Assembly: GCA_023228245.1 (NCBI GenBank)
Contig: JALOBN010000006.1
Location: 1-23,849 of the forward strand
Direction: 5' to 3'
DNA: 23,849 nt
DNA from: Candidatus Pacearchaeota archaeon
GTDB lineage: Archaea > Nanoarchaeota > Nanoarchaeia > Pacearchaeales > GW2011-AR1
The position numbers and the translations under genes are program-made. The notes under the pieces are model-generated. The model worked only from the letters and a program-made list of their open reading frames with translations. It did no database searches and was not told where the DNA came from. Position 1 is the stretch's first letter, and each line of letters opens with the position of its first letter. Below, in pieces: positions 13,864 through 21,276 of the stretch.

Positions 13864-14561
13864 TCCGCCAGGGAATTAACGGTATTCGTCACTATCTGGA
13901 CGAGCATGACAAGCTTTGGGTGCCGTCAGTCACCGCTATAATAGGTCGGATGATGTGCAAGGACGGTCTCGTTGCGTGGAAGCGTCGAAATGTAAATCAC
14001 AAGGCTTATTCTAGGAACGAGGCCATACTGGGGTCCCTGAAGCATCTACGCATATTGCAGCAATATGCAGACGCGGAGCTGGAACTGGTGGACCTGCCGG
14101 ACATTGACTGGCTCACAGACGACCGGTTGGACCAGCTAGAGATCGCAGAGGCTATGTGGGAGGGCCTGGGGCTGGAGGTTGGGTGGCCCAGGCACGTGGA
14201 ACACACCGTGTACCGTCGAGAGTATCCCAGATGTGCCGGGTCATTGGACTTGCATGCACAATTGCACTCGCCGGTAGAGTGGTCCGAAGGGCTCACCCTG
14301 GGGGATATAAAGTCATCGAAGAGTCCACAAGAGAGCCACAAGGTGCAGCTCGGGGCATACTACGTGATGCTTCCACCTGAGCTGCGAGATGCAACCGAGC
14401 GCGGCATAGTTTTCTACTTGCATACGCAGGAGGCGAACAATCCCACCCTGCAGCCTACCGTAGTGCTGTTGAAGAAGAAAGAGCTTGAGCAGCAGGGCGA
14501 GAGGTTCCTGGTGATGGCGAGAAAGTTCTGGGAGCTATACGAGGGGAATGCAAATAAATAA
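13860..14561 (+). CDS. RecB/Cas4-family PD-(D/E)XK exonuclease
   Basis: A 233-aa nuclease with the full RecB-type motif set: G59..H62 (GSLKH), E114 in HVEHTVY, GSLD with D130, DIK (149-151) and QLGAYY (163-168). The opening VPSVTAIIG and LVAWKRR also match this family. No four-Cys Fe-S cluster of Cas4 type is visible, so it is closer to viral RecB-like exonucleases, which process DNA ends for recombination or degrade host DNA. A partner could be the possible annealing protein of the other operon. ATG 13860 overlaps the methyltransferase stop (ATGA), with GAGAGG upstream. Confidence 0.8.
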   Translation: MIRQGINGIRHYLDEHDKLWVPSVTAIIGRMMCKDGLVAWKRRNVNHKAYSRNEAILGSLKHLRILQQYADAELELVDLPDIDWLTDDRLDQLEIAEAMWEGLGLEVGWPRHVEHTVYRREYPRCAGSLDLHAQLHSPVEWSEGLTLGDIKSSKSPQESHKVQLGAYYVMLPPELRDATERGIVFYLHTQEANNPTLQPTVVLLKKKELEQQGERFLVMARKFWELYEGNANK

Positions 14562-14563
14562 AT
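14553..14563 (+). promoter_or_regulatory. TATA-like AT stretch, leaderless promoter
   Basis: AATAAATAAATA between the nuclease stop and ATG 14588, centred about 29 nt before the ATG. It probably starts a second transcript within the plus-strand block. Confidence 0.45.
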
Positions 14564-14587
14564 AGCATTGCCTCAATAACTCTTCAC

Positions 14588-15304
14588 ATGGGCGCGAGTA
14601 TTACACCGAAAGGGACGGGTTTGTATGATTTATACAACCTGTGGACAACCGTGACGGATCTTTTCAAACAATATACTCGCGCACCTCCGGCTCAGCAAGC
14701 GTCTGCCCCAACTGGTTGGGTCAGTCAGGACTCACAAAATACACAATCTCAGCTCATCTTTTCTCAGTTACCTACAATTAACGTAGATCCGTGTGCAAGT
14801 GTCGCCAAGCCCGGTGTATTCGCTTCTGATCAATACGTATACAAGCTTGCTGAATGCTGCAAAGGTCGAAATCCACCTGGAGCTACATGCTCCGCATTCG
14901 CGAAGTCCTGGGAAGCTGCCAAGATGACGCTGCCAGACGGTTATCAACTCGGCGACCTGGCTTACATTGATAGCATAGTCGCCGGCATCAATGCAAATGG
15001 GAGTGGGATGTTGTCTGTCTTGTCGGTTGGTAGCAATGACCAGGCGATGCGGGCCGCCGTGAATACCGTGATGCAGGCCAGGGTAAGATCGGTATTGGGT
15101 GAAATGTATCCGTCGTCGGCCCAAAAGCTTCGATTGGGAACGCTTACAACGAAGCAAGTCGCGCAGCCAGTATCGACAATACGTCTAGGGAACTTATCAG
15201 TTCCGGAGTCGTCTGGCGTGCAATCTTCTGGTATTCTCAATTTGTTCAATCCGTCACAGGCTGCCAGGATCGTGACCAACATGATAACATTCAAGAAGGT
15301 GTGA
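14588..15304 (+). CDS. Unknown 238-aa protein, possibly structural
   Basis: A 238-aa protein without recognised family. The N-terminal 70 residues are polar and Pro/Gln/Ser-rich (APPAQQASAP). Residues 75-115 hold four Cys (DPCAS, AECCKGRNPPGATC) that could form disulphides. The remainder is predicted helical with a Ser/Gly-rich end. It has no ribosome-binding site; a TATA-like stretch about 29 nt upstream makes ATG 14588 leaderless, unlike the coupled genes before it. Low charge, paired Cys and the nearby metallopeptidase would suit an exported or virion protein, but that is a guess. Confidence 0.7.
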   Translation: MGASITPKGTGLYDLYNLWTTVTDLFKQYTRAPPAQQASAPTGWVSQDSQNTQSQLIFSQLPTINVDPCASVAKPGVFASDQYVYKLAECCKGRNPPGATCSAFAKSWEAAKMTLPDGYQLGDLAYIDSIVAGINANGSGMLSVLSVGSNDQAMRAAVNTVMQARVRSVLGEMYPSSAQKLRLGTLTTKQVAQPVSTIRLGNLSVPESSGVQSSGILNLFNPSQAARIVTNMITFKKV

Positions 15305-15558
15305 AAGTGCCAAATTTGTTCAAAGTGGAGGGAGGCAATATACTAATCGGGATCGAGAAGTGCGGTACTTCTGATGTGCAATCCACCTTCAATCGTCTGA
15401 TCTCGCAAGGGTTCCGGGGAGTGTCCGAAGACCAACGGGCCTGGTACTGGGTTGCGCCTGAGACCCCAGGGCGTCGTATATTTGCGGGACTAATCGCACA
15501 GGACGAGAGGGTGCGAAATCCAACTGCGTCATCGTGTGGTAAGATGGGACTTTGGTGA
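15301..15558 (+). CDS. Small protein of unknown function
   Basis: An 85-aa soluble protein starting at GTG 15301, which overlaps the preceding stop as GTGA with AAGGTG just before. It has a beta-alpha-beta-like opening (NILIGIEKCGTSDVQSTFNR) and WYWVAPE near residue 50; function unknown. Its end carries GGTGAT (15554-15559), the ribosome-binding site of the metallopeptidase gene, so the three genes 14588-16249 form a unit. Confidence 0.65.
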   Translation: MKVPNLFKVEGGNILIGIEKCGTSDVQSTFNRLISQGFRGVSEDQRAWYWVAPETPGRRIFAGLIAQDERVRNPTASSCGKMGLW

Positions 15559-15565
15559 TACGTCC

Positions 15566-16249
15566 ATGAGTGATATCATCGATGCCAAATGGGCAGAGAG
15601 CGAGTTCTGTGATGGCAGTAAGAAACACCCCACCGCAAAAAATCCTATCACCGTGGACCCGTGGATATATTGGTATGGTGACAGTGATCTCACTGGACAG
15701 GAACTGCCTGCAAAAATATATTATTATATGGGAGTGTTGATAATCGAGCCGGATGATGTCGAGTTGCGTGAGATGAATCGTATTGACAACAACGACATAT
15801 ATCGTGCCATTCGTCGGGTTCCTACTATTTTACGAAATTGTATCGACGCGGTTCAAATAAATCCATATGCTGAAGAGGATGATTCGGCTAGGGCACAAGC
15901 GGACGGAGCGACCATAATACTATTCGGATATCAGAGTGCGGAGGAAGCACGCGAAACCACCGACGAATTACCATATATTTTCGTGCATGAGGCCGCGCAT
16001 TTATACGATATATCAAACGGTCGGATATCAAGATCCGATGCATATCGTGAAGCAATGTCATTGGACGGAAATCATGCGAGTTCATATTCACAGACGAATA
16101 TGGTTATGGACGGTATCGGTGGTCGAAATGGAAAAGCGGAGGACTTTGCCGAATCCGTTGCTTTATATGTTCAGTATCGTCCGAAGTTTGAGAAGCGGTG
16201 TCCACACCGAGCGAAGTTTATTCGGATGCGAGTATTGAGGAGGAGCTGA
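15566..16249 (+). CDS. Putative zinc metallopeptidase (HExxH, gluzincin-like)
   Basis: A 227-aa protein with HEAAH at 141-145, where the two His would bind zinc and Glu142 would be catalytic. A downstream E192-DFAE196 matches the third ligand E-x-x-x-E pattern of ATLF-like/gluzincin peptidases. The spacing of about 47 residues between the motifs is acceptable for that clan. There is no signal peptide. In a virus such an enzyme could mature virion proteins, open the host envelope, or be a cargo toxin. ATG 15566 is chosen for GGTGAT seven bases upstream; a GTG at 15536 in the same frame lacks one. The gene is AT-richer than its surroundings. Confidence 0.7.
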   Translation: MSDIIDAKWAESEFCDGSKKHPTAKNPITVDPWIYWYGDSDLTGQELPAKIYYYMGVLIIEPDDVELREMNRIDNNDIYRAIRRVPTILRNCIDAVQINPYAEEDDSARAQADGATIILFGYQSAEEARETTDELPYIFVHEAAHLYDISNGRISRSDAYREAMSLDGNHASSYSQTNMVMDGIGGRNGKAEDFAESVALYVQYRPKFEKRCPHRAKFIRMRVLRRS

Positions 16250-16251
16250 CT

Positions 16252-16464
16252 GTGGGTCAACTCGAAATTAAAGGGGTGTTGCCGTTCGAGGGTGATGGGG
16301 GGGAGCTGTCCGCAGAACAAATCGCAGCGCGATTGGGGGAGAACGTTGGCACCGTGAGAGTGCTACTGACCAGGATCAGAAACAAGCCTAATGATGACGA
16401 AGTTGTGACGCATGAAAAAATAATTGATGGCGTGTCTATCTACCACTATGCGAGGAGACGCTAA
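16252..16464 (+). CDS. Small HTH DNA-binding protein
   Basis: A 70-aa protein with a helix-turn-helix at about 20-44 (SAEQIAARLGENVGTVRVLL) and a short C-terminal beta wing (GVSIYHYARRR), a winged-helix layout. The start is GTG 16252, two bases after the metallopeptidase stop, with AGGAGGAG eight bases upstream. The frame is open further upstream but there only overlaps the metallopeptidase gene. It ends the plus-strand operon, seven bases from a convergent gene. Probably a transcription regulator. Confidence 0.65.
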   Translation: MGQLEIKGVLPFEGDGGELSAEQIAARLGENVGTVRVLLTRIRNKPNDDEVVTHEKIIDGVSIYHYARRR

Positions 16465-16470
16465 TCTATC

Positions 16471-16650
16471 TCATGTTTTTAGTAGTCGCATAGATGACAC
16501 TGTTCCATTTATGGCTTCCATTTTGCTTCTCCATTCTTGTTCTTGTTCTGGTGTCATTCCTCTGGGCTTGCATGCCAGTAGGCCATTGATCATTTCCATT
16601 TTTGGCCCTGATACACCAGGTCCACCGGTCTTACCTATTGGCCCAGTCAT
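16471..16650 (-). CDS. Small protein with collagen-like Gly-X-Y N-terminus
   Basis: A 59-aa protein. Residues 3-17 are five uninterrupted Gly-X-Y triplets (GPI GKT GGP GVS GPK), followed by a charged predicted helix with Met/Glu/Gln (EQEQEWRSKMEAI). Five triplets are too few for a stable triple helix alone but could help trimerise the helix. ATG 16650 shares a base with the helicase stop (TGATG) and GGGTGAT lies four bases upstream. It ends the operon 18562-16471. Function unknown. Confidence 0.6.
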   Translation of the reverse strand: MTGPIGKTGGPGVSGPKMEMINGLLACKPRGMTPEQEQEWRSKMEAINGTVSSMRLLKT

Positions 16651-18224
16651 CAAATCACCCTCAGCGCCTCTCTAAAGTAAGGCGGATATAGCATCCTATT
16701 TTGACCGTAATGCGCACTGAATTTACCATCACATATCACGGTGGTACTGAAGTCTTCGGGTCCTCTAGTGCATCGGCTCGCGGCTTGCACCACATCGACT
16801 GCCACCCCAGTATTATACCAGAGTTTACCATCAAATGCATTGCGAGCACTTATCCAGGAGTCTTTGTATGGTGGGTAGAATACGTTTGCGATGATATTTA
16901 GTGGGTAGTCCGGGCCGTCGCATGAGATACCTTCGTTCCGCTCTACCGCGAGTAGTATCGTGTTGCTGCCAGCTCTCCATGCATTCATAGTGCGTTCCCT
17001 ACCAAGTGCGCCGCTCTCCTGGAGGATCACGTTGTCGAACAGTTCCACCGGTACGAGCGGATGTCGATGGAATGCATGAGTTTCAAAACCATCGTAAATC
17101 AAATTTGCCACTCCATACGTGCCACAATGTACGAGAGTGTGCTTCCCTTGTGCATACTTCGTGTGGTACTGAGCTATCTTCAGTGCCATGTAAGGAGCCC
17201 ATTTTTCGCGGTCCTGGTACGTCATCTTCATGGTGGCCTGGGTGCCCGGCGCAATCGGATCATAGTACACGAGCCTGTGATTCACGTCTGTGGGGTGTGG
17301 TATGGACACGCTCTTGTAGTCTTTTGTCAGGAGTGCGGTGGTGGGAGTGCCGGACGCGAGCACAACGAATTGCAGTTTCTCTATGAGCGACTGGAAGAGC
17401 ACTTTGCCTTCTATGAGCCTGAAATGCCTCTTCTCGTCTATGATGTATGGCACATGCTGATCTAAGAATCCCATGCACCGCGCGCACTTACGTGCGTCTC
17501 TGCTCACAGCATTATACTTCCTCGTTGCTTTTTTAAGTTCCGAGAGTGCTTTGCGATCGCCTTTCTTCGCATCTTCTTTCAGTTCTGTGATCAGGCGTTC
17601 TAGTCTGGATGCTTCCACTACTAGCTTATGGTAGTATATGGGTAGGCTGCCAGGCAAATCGTCTACATCGACTTCGGGTGGTATGAGCATATCGACTCTA
17701 TTGAGGAGCTTATCTTCTGTGGTGGCGGACTCGTCTATAAACAGACCTCTGCATCGCGCGTTTATGCTGGGGTCGCTTAGGTATCGGTCGAATGTCGTCG
17801 CGCCGTAAGGAGATTCTATAAAAGTGTGGTAGTCGAGCCTGTAAGGGCACATGGCGCATTGGATGAATCCCTCTTCGGACGAACTGAATGGGCAATCATC
17901 CGCCGTAGCGGTAGGCTCTACCAAGCACTTGTAGTTACCTTTACCTACAAGTACAGGAAGATCCGGAAACTGTGCGCGAAGCTGGTCAGAGACGAGCTGT
18001 ACCTGGGGAGAAGTATATGTGAGATAGTTGTAGTCTAACTCATGGTGGAGGAATAATATCGTTGCATATATATCTAAGCTCTTACCAGAGGCAGTTGGCG
18101 CACGCAACTCGATCACCTTTTGTCCCTCTTCGATTAGGTCTAGCATGCCGTTGATGGCGTCCAACTGGCCTGGTCTAAACGATTCGTATGGATTGTACCT
18201 TTGCAGATCGCGAGTTTTGATCAT
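16650..18224 (-). CDS. XPD/DinG-like Fe-S SF2 helicase
   Basis: A 524-aa helicase. Walker A is APTASGKS (42-49). GKGNYKC (94-100) opens an Fe-S domain with C100, C111, C123 and C126 (CAMCPYR), as in XPD/DinG. Motif II reads FIDESA (162-167) rather than DEAH. SGTP lies in the second half and motif VI is QAASRCTRGPED (480-491). Family members unwind DNA 5' to 3' from single-stranded gaps. It is a second Fe-S helicase besides the primase fusion, in a separate operon, and may serve repair or R-loop removal. ATG 18224 overlaps the previous stop (ATGA) with GGAGG upstream. Confidence 0.85.
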   Translation of the reverse strand: MIKTRDLQRYNPYESFRPGQLDAINGMLDLIEEGQKVIELRAPTASGKSLDIYATILFLHHELDYNYLTYTSPQVQLVSDQLRAQFPDLPVLVGKGNYKCLVEPTATADDCPFSSSEEGFIQCAMCPYRLDYHTFIESPYGATTFDRYLSDPSINARCRGLFIDESATTEDKLLNRVDMLIPPEVDVDDLPGSLPIYYHKLVVEASRLERLITELKEDAKKGDRKALSELKKATRKYNAVSRDARKCARCMGFLDQHVPYIIDEKRHFRLIEGKVLFQSLIEKLQFVVLASGTPTTALLTKDYKSVSIPHPTDVNHRLVYYDPIAPGTQATMKMTYQDREKWAPYMALKIAQYHTKYAQGKHTLVHCGTYGVANLIYDGFETHAFHRHPLVPVELFDNVILQESGALGRERTMNAWRAGSNTILLAVERNEGISCDGPDYPLNIIANVFYPPYKDSWISARNAFDGKLWYNTGVAVDVVQAASRCTRGPEDFSTTVICDGKFSAHYGQNRMLYPPYFREALRVI

Positions 18225-18562
18225 TCTTCCTCCACCGCGACGTCTACCAATATGGACTTAGCTCCCACGCGCTGTACCATCTCCATAGCGTACCACAGGG
18301 TGCAATCTACTTCGATCCATTCTATGATCAAATCTGGGTCGTCGTCCCTATATGTTACCACGCAGATCGGGTCTTCCATGTTTGCGCACTTCTCACGCCA
18401 CAAGGCGTACGGGAGAGTGGCGGTTACTATGTCTTTGGAGAGCATTTCTTTGAGCGCATCGCGTTCGCTCTGGTTATTCTCAGCCAATCCTATCTTGGTC
18501 TGCATCGACATGAGTTCATCTAGACTCAGGTAACGTGTTTTGCGTTCTCGTAGGTCGGGCAT
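18221..18562 (-). CDS. Unknown 113-aa protein upstream of the Fe-S helicase
   Basis: A 113-aa acidic protein. The N-terminal half is helical and charged, and the rest is predicted beta-alpha-beta (DPICVVTYRDDDPDLIIEWIEV, split by acidic turns). The start is ATG 18562, with the TATA box TATATATA (18592-18585) centred 26 nt upstream, so the mRNA is leaderless. It is coupled by four bases to the helicase, suggesting a partner or regulator of that enzyme. No family recognised. Confidence 0.7.
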   Translation of the reverse strand: MPDLRERKTRYLSLDELMSMQTKIGLAENNQSERDALKEMLSKDIVTATLPYALWREKCANMEDPICVVTYRDDDPDLIIEWIEVDCTLWYAMEMVQRVGAKSILVDVAVEEE

Positions 18563-18584
18563 ACGGTTTACACGAACTGCTTTC

Positions 18585-18592
18585 TATATATA
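18585..18592 (-). promoter_or_regulatory. TATA box, leaderless promoter of the helicase operon
   Basis: TATATATA centred 26 nt before ATG 18562. With its flank it mirrors the plus-strand TATA at 18619-18626 (arms ctatatatagat and atctatatata), giving a symmetric divergent promoter pair. Confidence 0.65.
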
Positions 18593-18618
18593 GATATCGC
18601 ATCTACTTATCCGACATC

Positions 18619-18626
18619 TATATATA
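18619..18626 (+). promoter_or_regulatory. TATA box of the plus-strand block 18724-20886
   Basis: TATATATA centred 26-27 nt before 18649, so the transcript should begin at the first base of the stem-loop 18649-18700. Confidence 0.6.
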
Positions 18627-18648
18627 CATAGCACGTTACGCTACTTAT

Positions 18649-18700
18649 AGCGCGGCTGGGTCCTCCTGAGTTCAGCAGGTCCTACTTTCCTGGCCGCGCT
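18649..18700 (+). promoter_or_regulatory. Stem-loop at the predicted 5' end of the leader of gene 18724
   Basis: Arms agcgcggc (18649-18656) and gccgcgct (18693-18700) pair perfectly. The next four bases, UGGG with CCUG, add four pairs, two of them G-U only when read on the plus strand, so the RNA is plus-sense. A smaller CCTG/CAGG hairpin (18665-18679) sits in the loop. The predicted start of transcription falls on the first stem base. It could be an RNA thermometer, ligand-sensing leader or 5' stabiliser; the ribosome-binding site GAGGTG (about 18713-18718) lies outside the stem. Confidence 0.45.
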
Positions 18701-18723
18701 TATGATCATAGTGAGGTGTTAAG

Positions 18724-18951
18724 ATGGAAATGGGACTAAGAACAGCACAACTAATAGACGAAGTGAACCACGCCCTGGTAGATCATCCACGCACTCAGTG
18801 GTCGCCCGAGTTGGAAGCGCTATATGTAAAGGCATTGGAGCAGATGCACATAGTTGATGAGATCGACGCACGTGGGGAACCCTGTAGCAAGGATGAGTGC
18901 GTGTATGAGGCACCATTAAAGTTGGTGCGGGAAGGATTATGTTCAAGCTAG
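18724..18951 (+). CDS. Small acidic protein of unknown function
   Basis: A 75-aa protein, mostly helical and acidic, with three Cys near the C-terminus (CSKDEC, GLC). ATG 18724 has GAGGTG five bases upstream. It is the first gene after the structured leader, and its end overlaps the next gene by 13 bp. No family recognised. Confidence 0.65.
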   Translation: MEMGLRTAQLIDEVNHALVDHPRTQWSPELEALYVKALEQMHIVDEIDARGEPCSKDECVYEAPLKLVREGLCSS

Positions 18952-19478
18952 ACGCAATGAAGAAGGATATGGCCTTGAGGTACTTGGACCTTCTTTCCAG
19001 TGATGTCACTGTGAAGGCAAGTGATATTGAGACCATCACAAATCTGATTAACAGCGGCACTGAAGTGGGCTTGGATGAAGCGATTCGGCTTGGGTCGGAG
19101 CTTATCCATACAATGGAGGAGTCTGGATTATGTCCCATGCGGGTATACTACGTCAAGGCTGGTGATATGGTCAATGAAGCCATACAAGACATATCGGCGA
19201 AGTCGCCCGATACAACAAGTACTAACGCCAAAGCGATCATGGAACAGCTCGCATCGCGTACTCCCACCGAGGTCAGAGAGCCATTCGTGCTGGGGATGTT
19301 CATCGGTCGGTTCTTGGCAGAAGCCGAGTTCGAAGAGGTGCAGGTGATGGCCATGAAACGAGCACAGGACATGCTCGGTGGCACGATTATGAAAAACGTA
19401 CTCGATGCGGTGGGCGATCCCATGGCCTTGCTCAATAAGCTCAGGCCGCCAAAGAACGGTGAAGAGAATGACAACTGA
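18939..19478 (+). CDS. Unknown helical protein, 179 aa
   Basis: A 179-aa soluble protein, predicted almost wholly helical (DIETITNLINSGTEVGLDEA, later FIGRFLAEAEFEEVQ). No motif is recognised. ATG 18939 has GGAAGGA just upstream, within the preceding gene. It is coupled to the zinc-ribbon protein that follows. Confidence 0.7.
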   Translation: MFKLDAMKKDMALRYLDLLSSDVTVKASDIETITNLINSGTEVGLDEAIRLGSELIHTMEESGLCPMRVYYVKAGDMVNEAIQDISAKSPDTTSTNAKAIMEQLASRTPTEVREPFVLGMFIGRFLAEAEFEEVQVMAMKRAQDMLGGTIMKNVLDAVGDPMALLNKLRPPKNGEENDN

Positions 19479-19641
19479 GTGGGTTGGTCCGAGATGGGCG
19501 GATTACAGGTGTCCCAGGTGTGGCCGGCGTGTAAAGCGCCCTGGGCTCGGTCCGGTTTGCGCTGCAAAGGTGGCGAAGGAAGCTGCGGAGGACAAGGAGG
19601 ATAACAATGGAGTGCCGTCTGACGCTGATAACGTCGAGTAA
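19468..19641 (+). CDS. Small zinc-ribbon protein
   Basis: A 57-aa protein with CPRCGRRV (15-22) and GPVCAAK (28-34), the pattern of the small phage zinc-binding proteins that read C..CGR.L...GP.CA.K; a fourth ligand is not obvious. The C-terminus is acidic and disordered. ATG 19468 lies within the end of the previous gene with GGTGA upstream. The frame is open earlier (from 19405) but there only overlaps that gene. Confidence 0.65.
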   Translation: MTTEWVGPRWADYRCPRCGRRVKRPGLGPVCAAKVAKEAAEDKEDNNGVPSDADNVE

Positions 19642-20431
19642 ATCGCAAGAATCGGTACTTGACAGGGCAGCGAGTGTTATAGAACAGCTTATTGCGGCAA
19701 GCGGCGCGCATTGTGATATGATCTGGAAGGAGGCACGCGCCATTGATGGCATGGACGATACCGCTAAGCGCGAGGTGCTTACGGCAATTCGGGCGTCCGG
19801 CTACCCAGGCAAGGCGGCAGTGTTGCTCACTCCACCCATTTTACATGTGGTGATCACATCGAGTTCGAGCTTGGTGGAGACTCGTGACAGAACGCTTCCC
19901 GCCAGAGTCATTCAGTCCGCCAAGTTGACCGATCCGCTGAAGGGGGTACTCGCAGAGATGCTGCATGGTGTCATTCGAGCGGAAGCCACCGCGTTCCGAC
20001 CACCGCAAGTGCCTTCTCGTAAATCGAATTGGAACTGGCTGCCGGATGATTGGATTGAACCAATGAGTGGACCAGGGGCAGAAACGTGTTATTGCAGAGT
20101 CATGGCACGAAAGATGCTAGTCGAAGAAATGCGCGCGGGACGTGCAGGAAGGACAGTTGATGTCAGCGACTTGTTACCGGATGTGTCGGATAATGACGTT
20201 GAAAATATAATACGTGCGATCAGAAATGCGATGGAGTGCGAAACACATGATGCACCACAAGGCATGCAACGCGAATTAACGAAGTCGTATGGTAGATCGG
20301 AGCAAATTGCATACTTTACCGCGATGCGGGTTGCGAACCATAGTGCGGCACTGAAGCTCATTAAGACGTTTCCTGGGGATGAAAGGGCGGTCAAATTGGC
20401 GAAAGAACTTGATCCATGGGCGGATTTCTGA
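19607..20431 (+). CDS. Unknown protein, 274 aa
   Basis: A 274-aa soluble protein. Mostly helical at both ends, with a short beta segment near 80-90 (ILHVVITSSSS). A WNWLPDDW patch (about 141-148) and CYC near 160 are its most distinctive features. No family is recognised. ATG 19607 has a strong AAGGAGG site seven bases upstream and overlaps the zinc-ribbon gene by 35 bp; its stop overlaps the next start (TGATG). Its second half is AT-richer than its first. Confidence 0.7.
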   Translation: MECRLTLITSSKSQESVLDRAASVIEQLIAASGAHCDMIWKEARAIDGMDDTAKREVLTAIRASGYPGKAAVLLTPPILHVVITSSSSLVETRDRTLPARVIQSAKLTDPLKGVLAEMLHGVIRAEATAFRPPQVPSRKSNWNWLPDDWIEPMSGPGAETCYCRVMARKMLVEEMRAGRAGRTVDVSDLLPDVSDNDVENIIRAIRNAMECETHDAPQGMQRELTKSYGRSEQIAYFTAMRVANHSAALKLIKTFPGDERAVKLAKELDPWADF

Positions 20432-20886
20432 TGATCGATCTGAAGTTACTGGAAACTGAAGCGGAGGTAACGCTTCGGTACACGCGAATGATCGAATCAC
20501 TGGAGAGACGGCGTGACCGTGACATAGAGAACCTAAAAATTGATGAATGGCGGCACGCACTCGATCTCCTAGATGAAATGTTGAAAAATCATCCGAATAT
20601 CGAGGCGGGGCATGGGTTTATTGTCGCGGATTATGACGCGATGAATAAAATCTTTTATGACATAGGAAAATTGCCGCTTTGGAAGTTAGGCGAATTCCAT
20701 ATCGACATGCCGGAACGTTTTGATTCAATCCGTTATATAAACATGTTTCGTCAGATGCTCGGTTGCCTGGAATCTGAGCGCGTCGACATTGAGCTGAGAT
20801 GCGACGATAGAACAACGGAACTTCGCTTGAGCCGCGCCAGGGATCTATTGTTAATCGAATGTACCAAGCGTCTCCAGAATTTCTAA
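20431..20886 (+). CDS. Unknown helical protein, 151 aa
   Basis: A 151-aa protein with charged heptad-like helices at the N-terminus (SLERRRDRDIENLKIDEW) that could form a coiled coil, and a further helix at the end. No family recognised. ATG 20431 overlaps the previous stop, with GGCGGAT upstream; the frame is open from 20416 but the earlier ATG is less well placed. A T6 run right after the stop (20889-20894) could terminate the transcript and merges into the next TATA box. Confidence 0.65.
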   Translation: MIDLKLLETEAEVTLRYTRMIESLERRRDRDIENLKIDEWRHALDLLDEMLKNHPNIEAGHGFIVADYDAMNKIFYDIGKLPLWKLGEFHIDMPERFDSIRYINMFRQMLGCLESERVDIELRCDDRTTELRLSRARDLLLIECTKRLQNF

Positions 20887-20891
20887 ACTTT

Positions 20892-20899
20892 TTTATATA
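20892..20899 (+). promoter_or_regulatory. TATA box, leaderless promoter
   Basis: TTTATATA centred 25-26 nt before ATG 20921. The preceding T-run doubles as a possible terminator for the upstream gene. Confidence 0.65.
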
Positions 20900-20920
20900 A
20901 CCCCGTCGTATAAACACCTC

Positions 20921-21256
20921 ATGTCTGCCAGCGATGTCGCCGCTCTCTTAGTCGCGGGAGCAATATTATATGTTACGTACAATTATAGTAAGTCACAATC
21001 TCAACCAGCACAACAGGCCATGCCTGCAGTTGCGCCCAGTGGGCAGGTGCAACAACATCCACAGATCGTCTATGTGAATATTCCTGTATCCCAGGTTCCC
21101 ACGTCTCAAGCGCCCGTCAACAACACGGCGGCAGCCGCACAAGCAGCATATGACGAACAGGTGTATCAGGAGTACTTAGCCGCTGCAATGCAGATAGGGC
21201 AGATACCAAAAGAGAACGTGCCTGGTCAGGGTCCAAGTTGGCTGGGTTGTGTATAA
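20921..21256 (+). CDS. Membrane-anchored protein with Pro/Gln-rich stalk
   Basis: A 111-aa protein with one N-terminal transmembrane helix (about 7-22, AALLVAGAILYVTYNY) and a Gln/Pro/Ala-rich extended region (PAQQAMPAVAPSGQVQQHP) ending in an Ala-rich helix. It has its own leaderless promoter, unlike the coupled genes before it, so it is probably needed in quantity. A virion membrane or spike-base protein is a reasonable guess; no homologue is recognised. Confidence 0.7.
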   Translation: MSASDVAALLVAGAILYVTYNYSKSQSQPAQQAMPAVAPSGQVQQHPQIVYVNIPVSQVPTSQAPVNNTAAAAQAAYDEQVYQEYLAAAMQIGQIPKENVPGQGPSWLGCV

Positions 21257-21276
21257 GAGGGTGAATGAAGGGAGTA

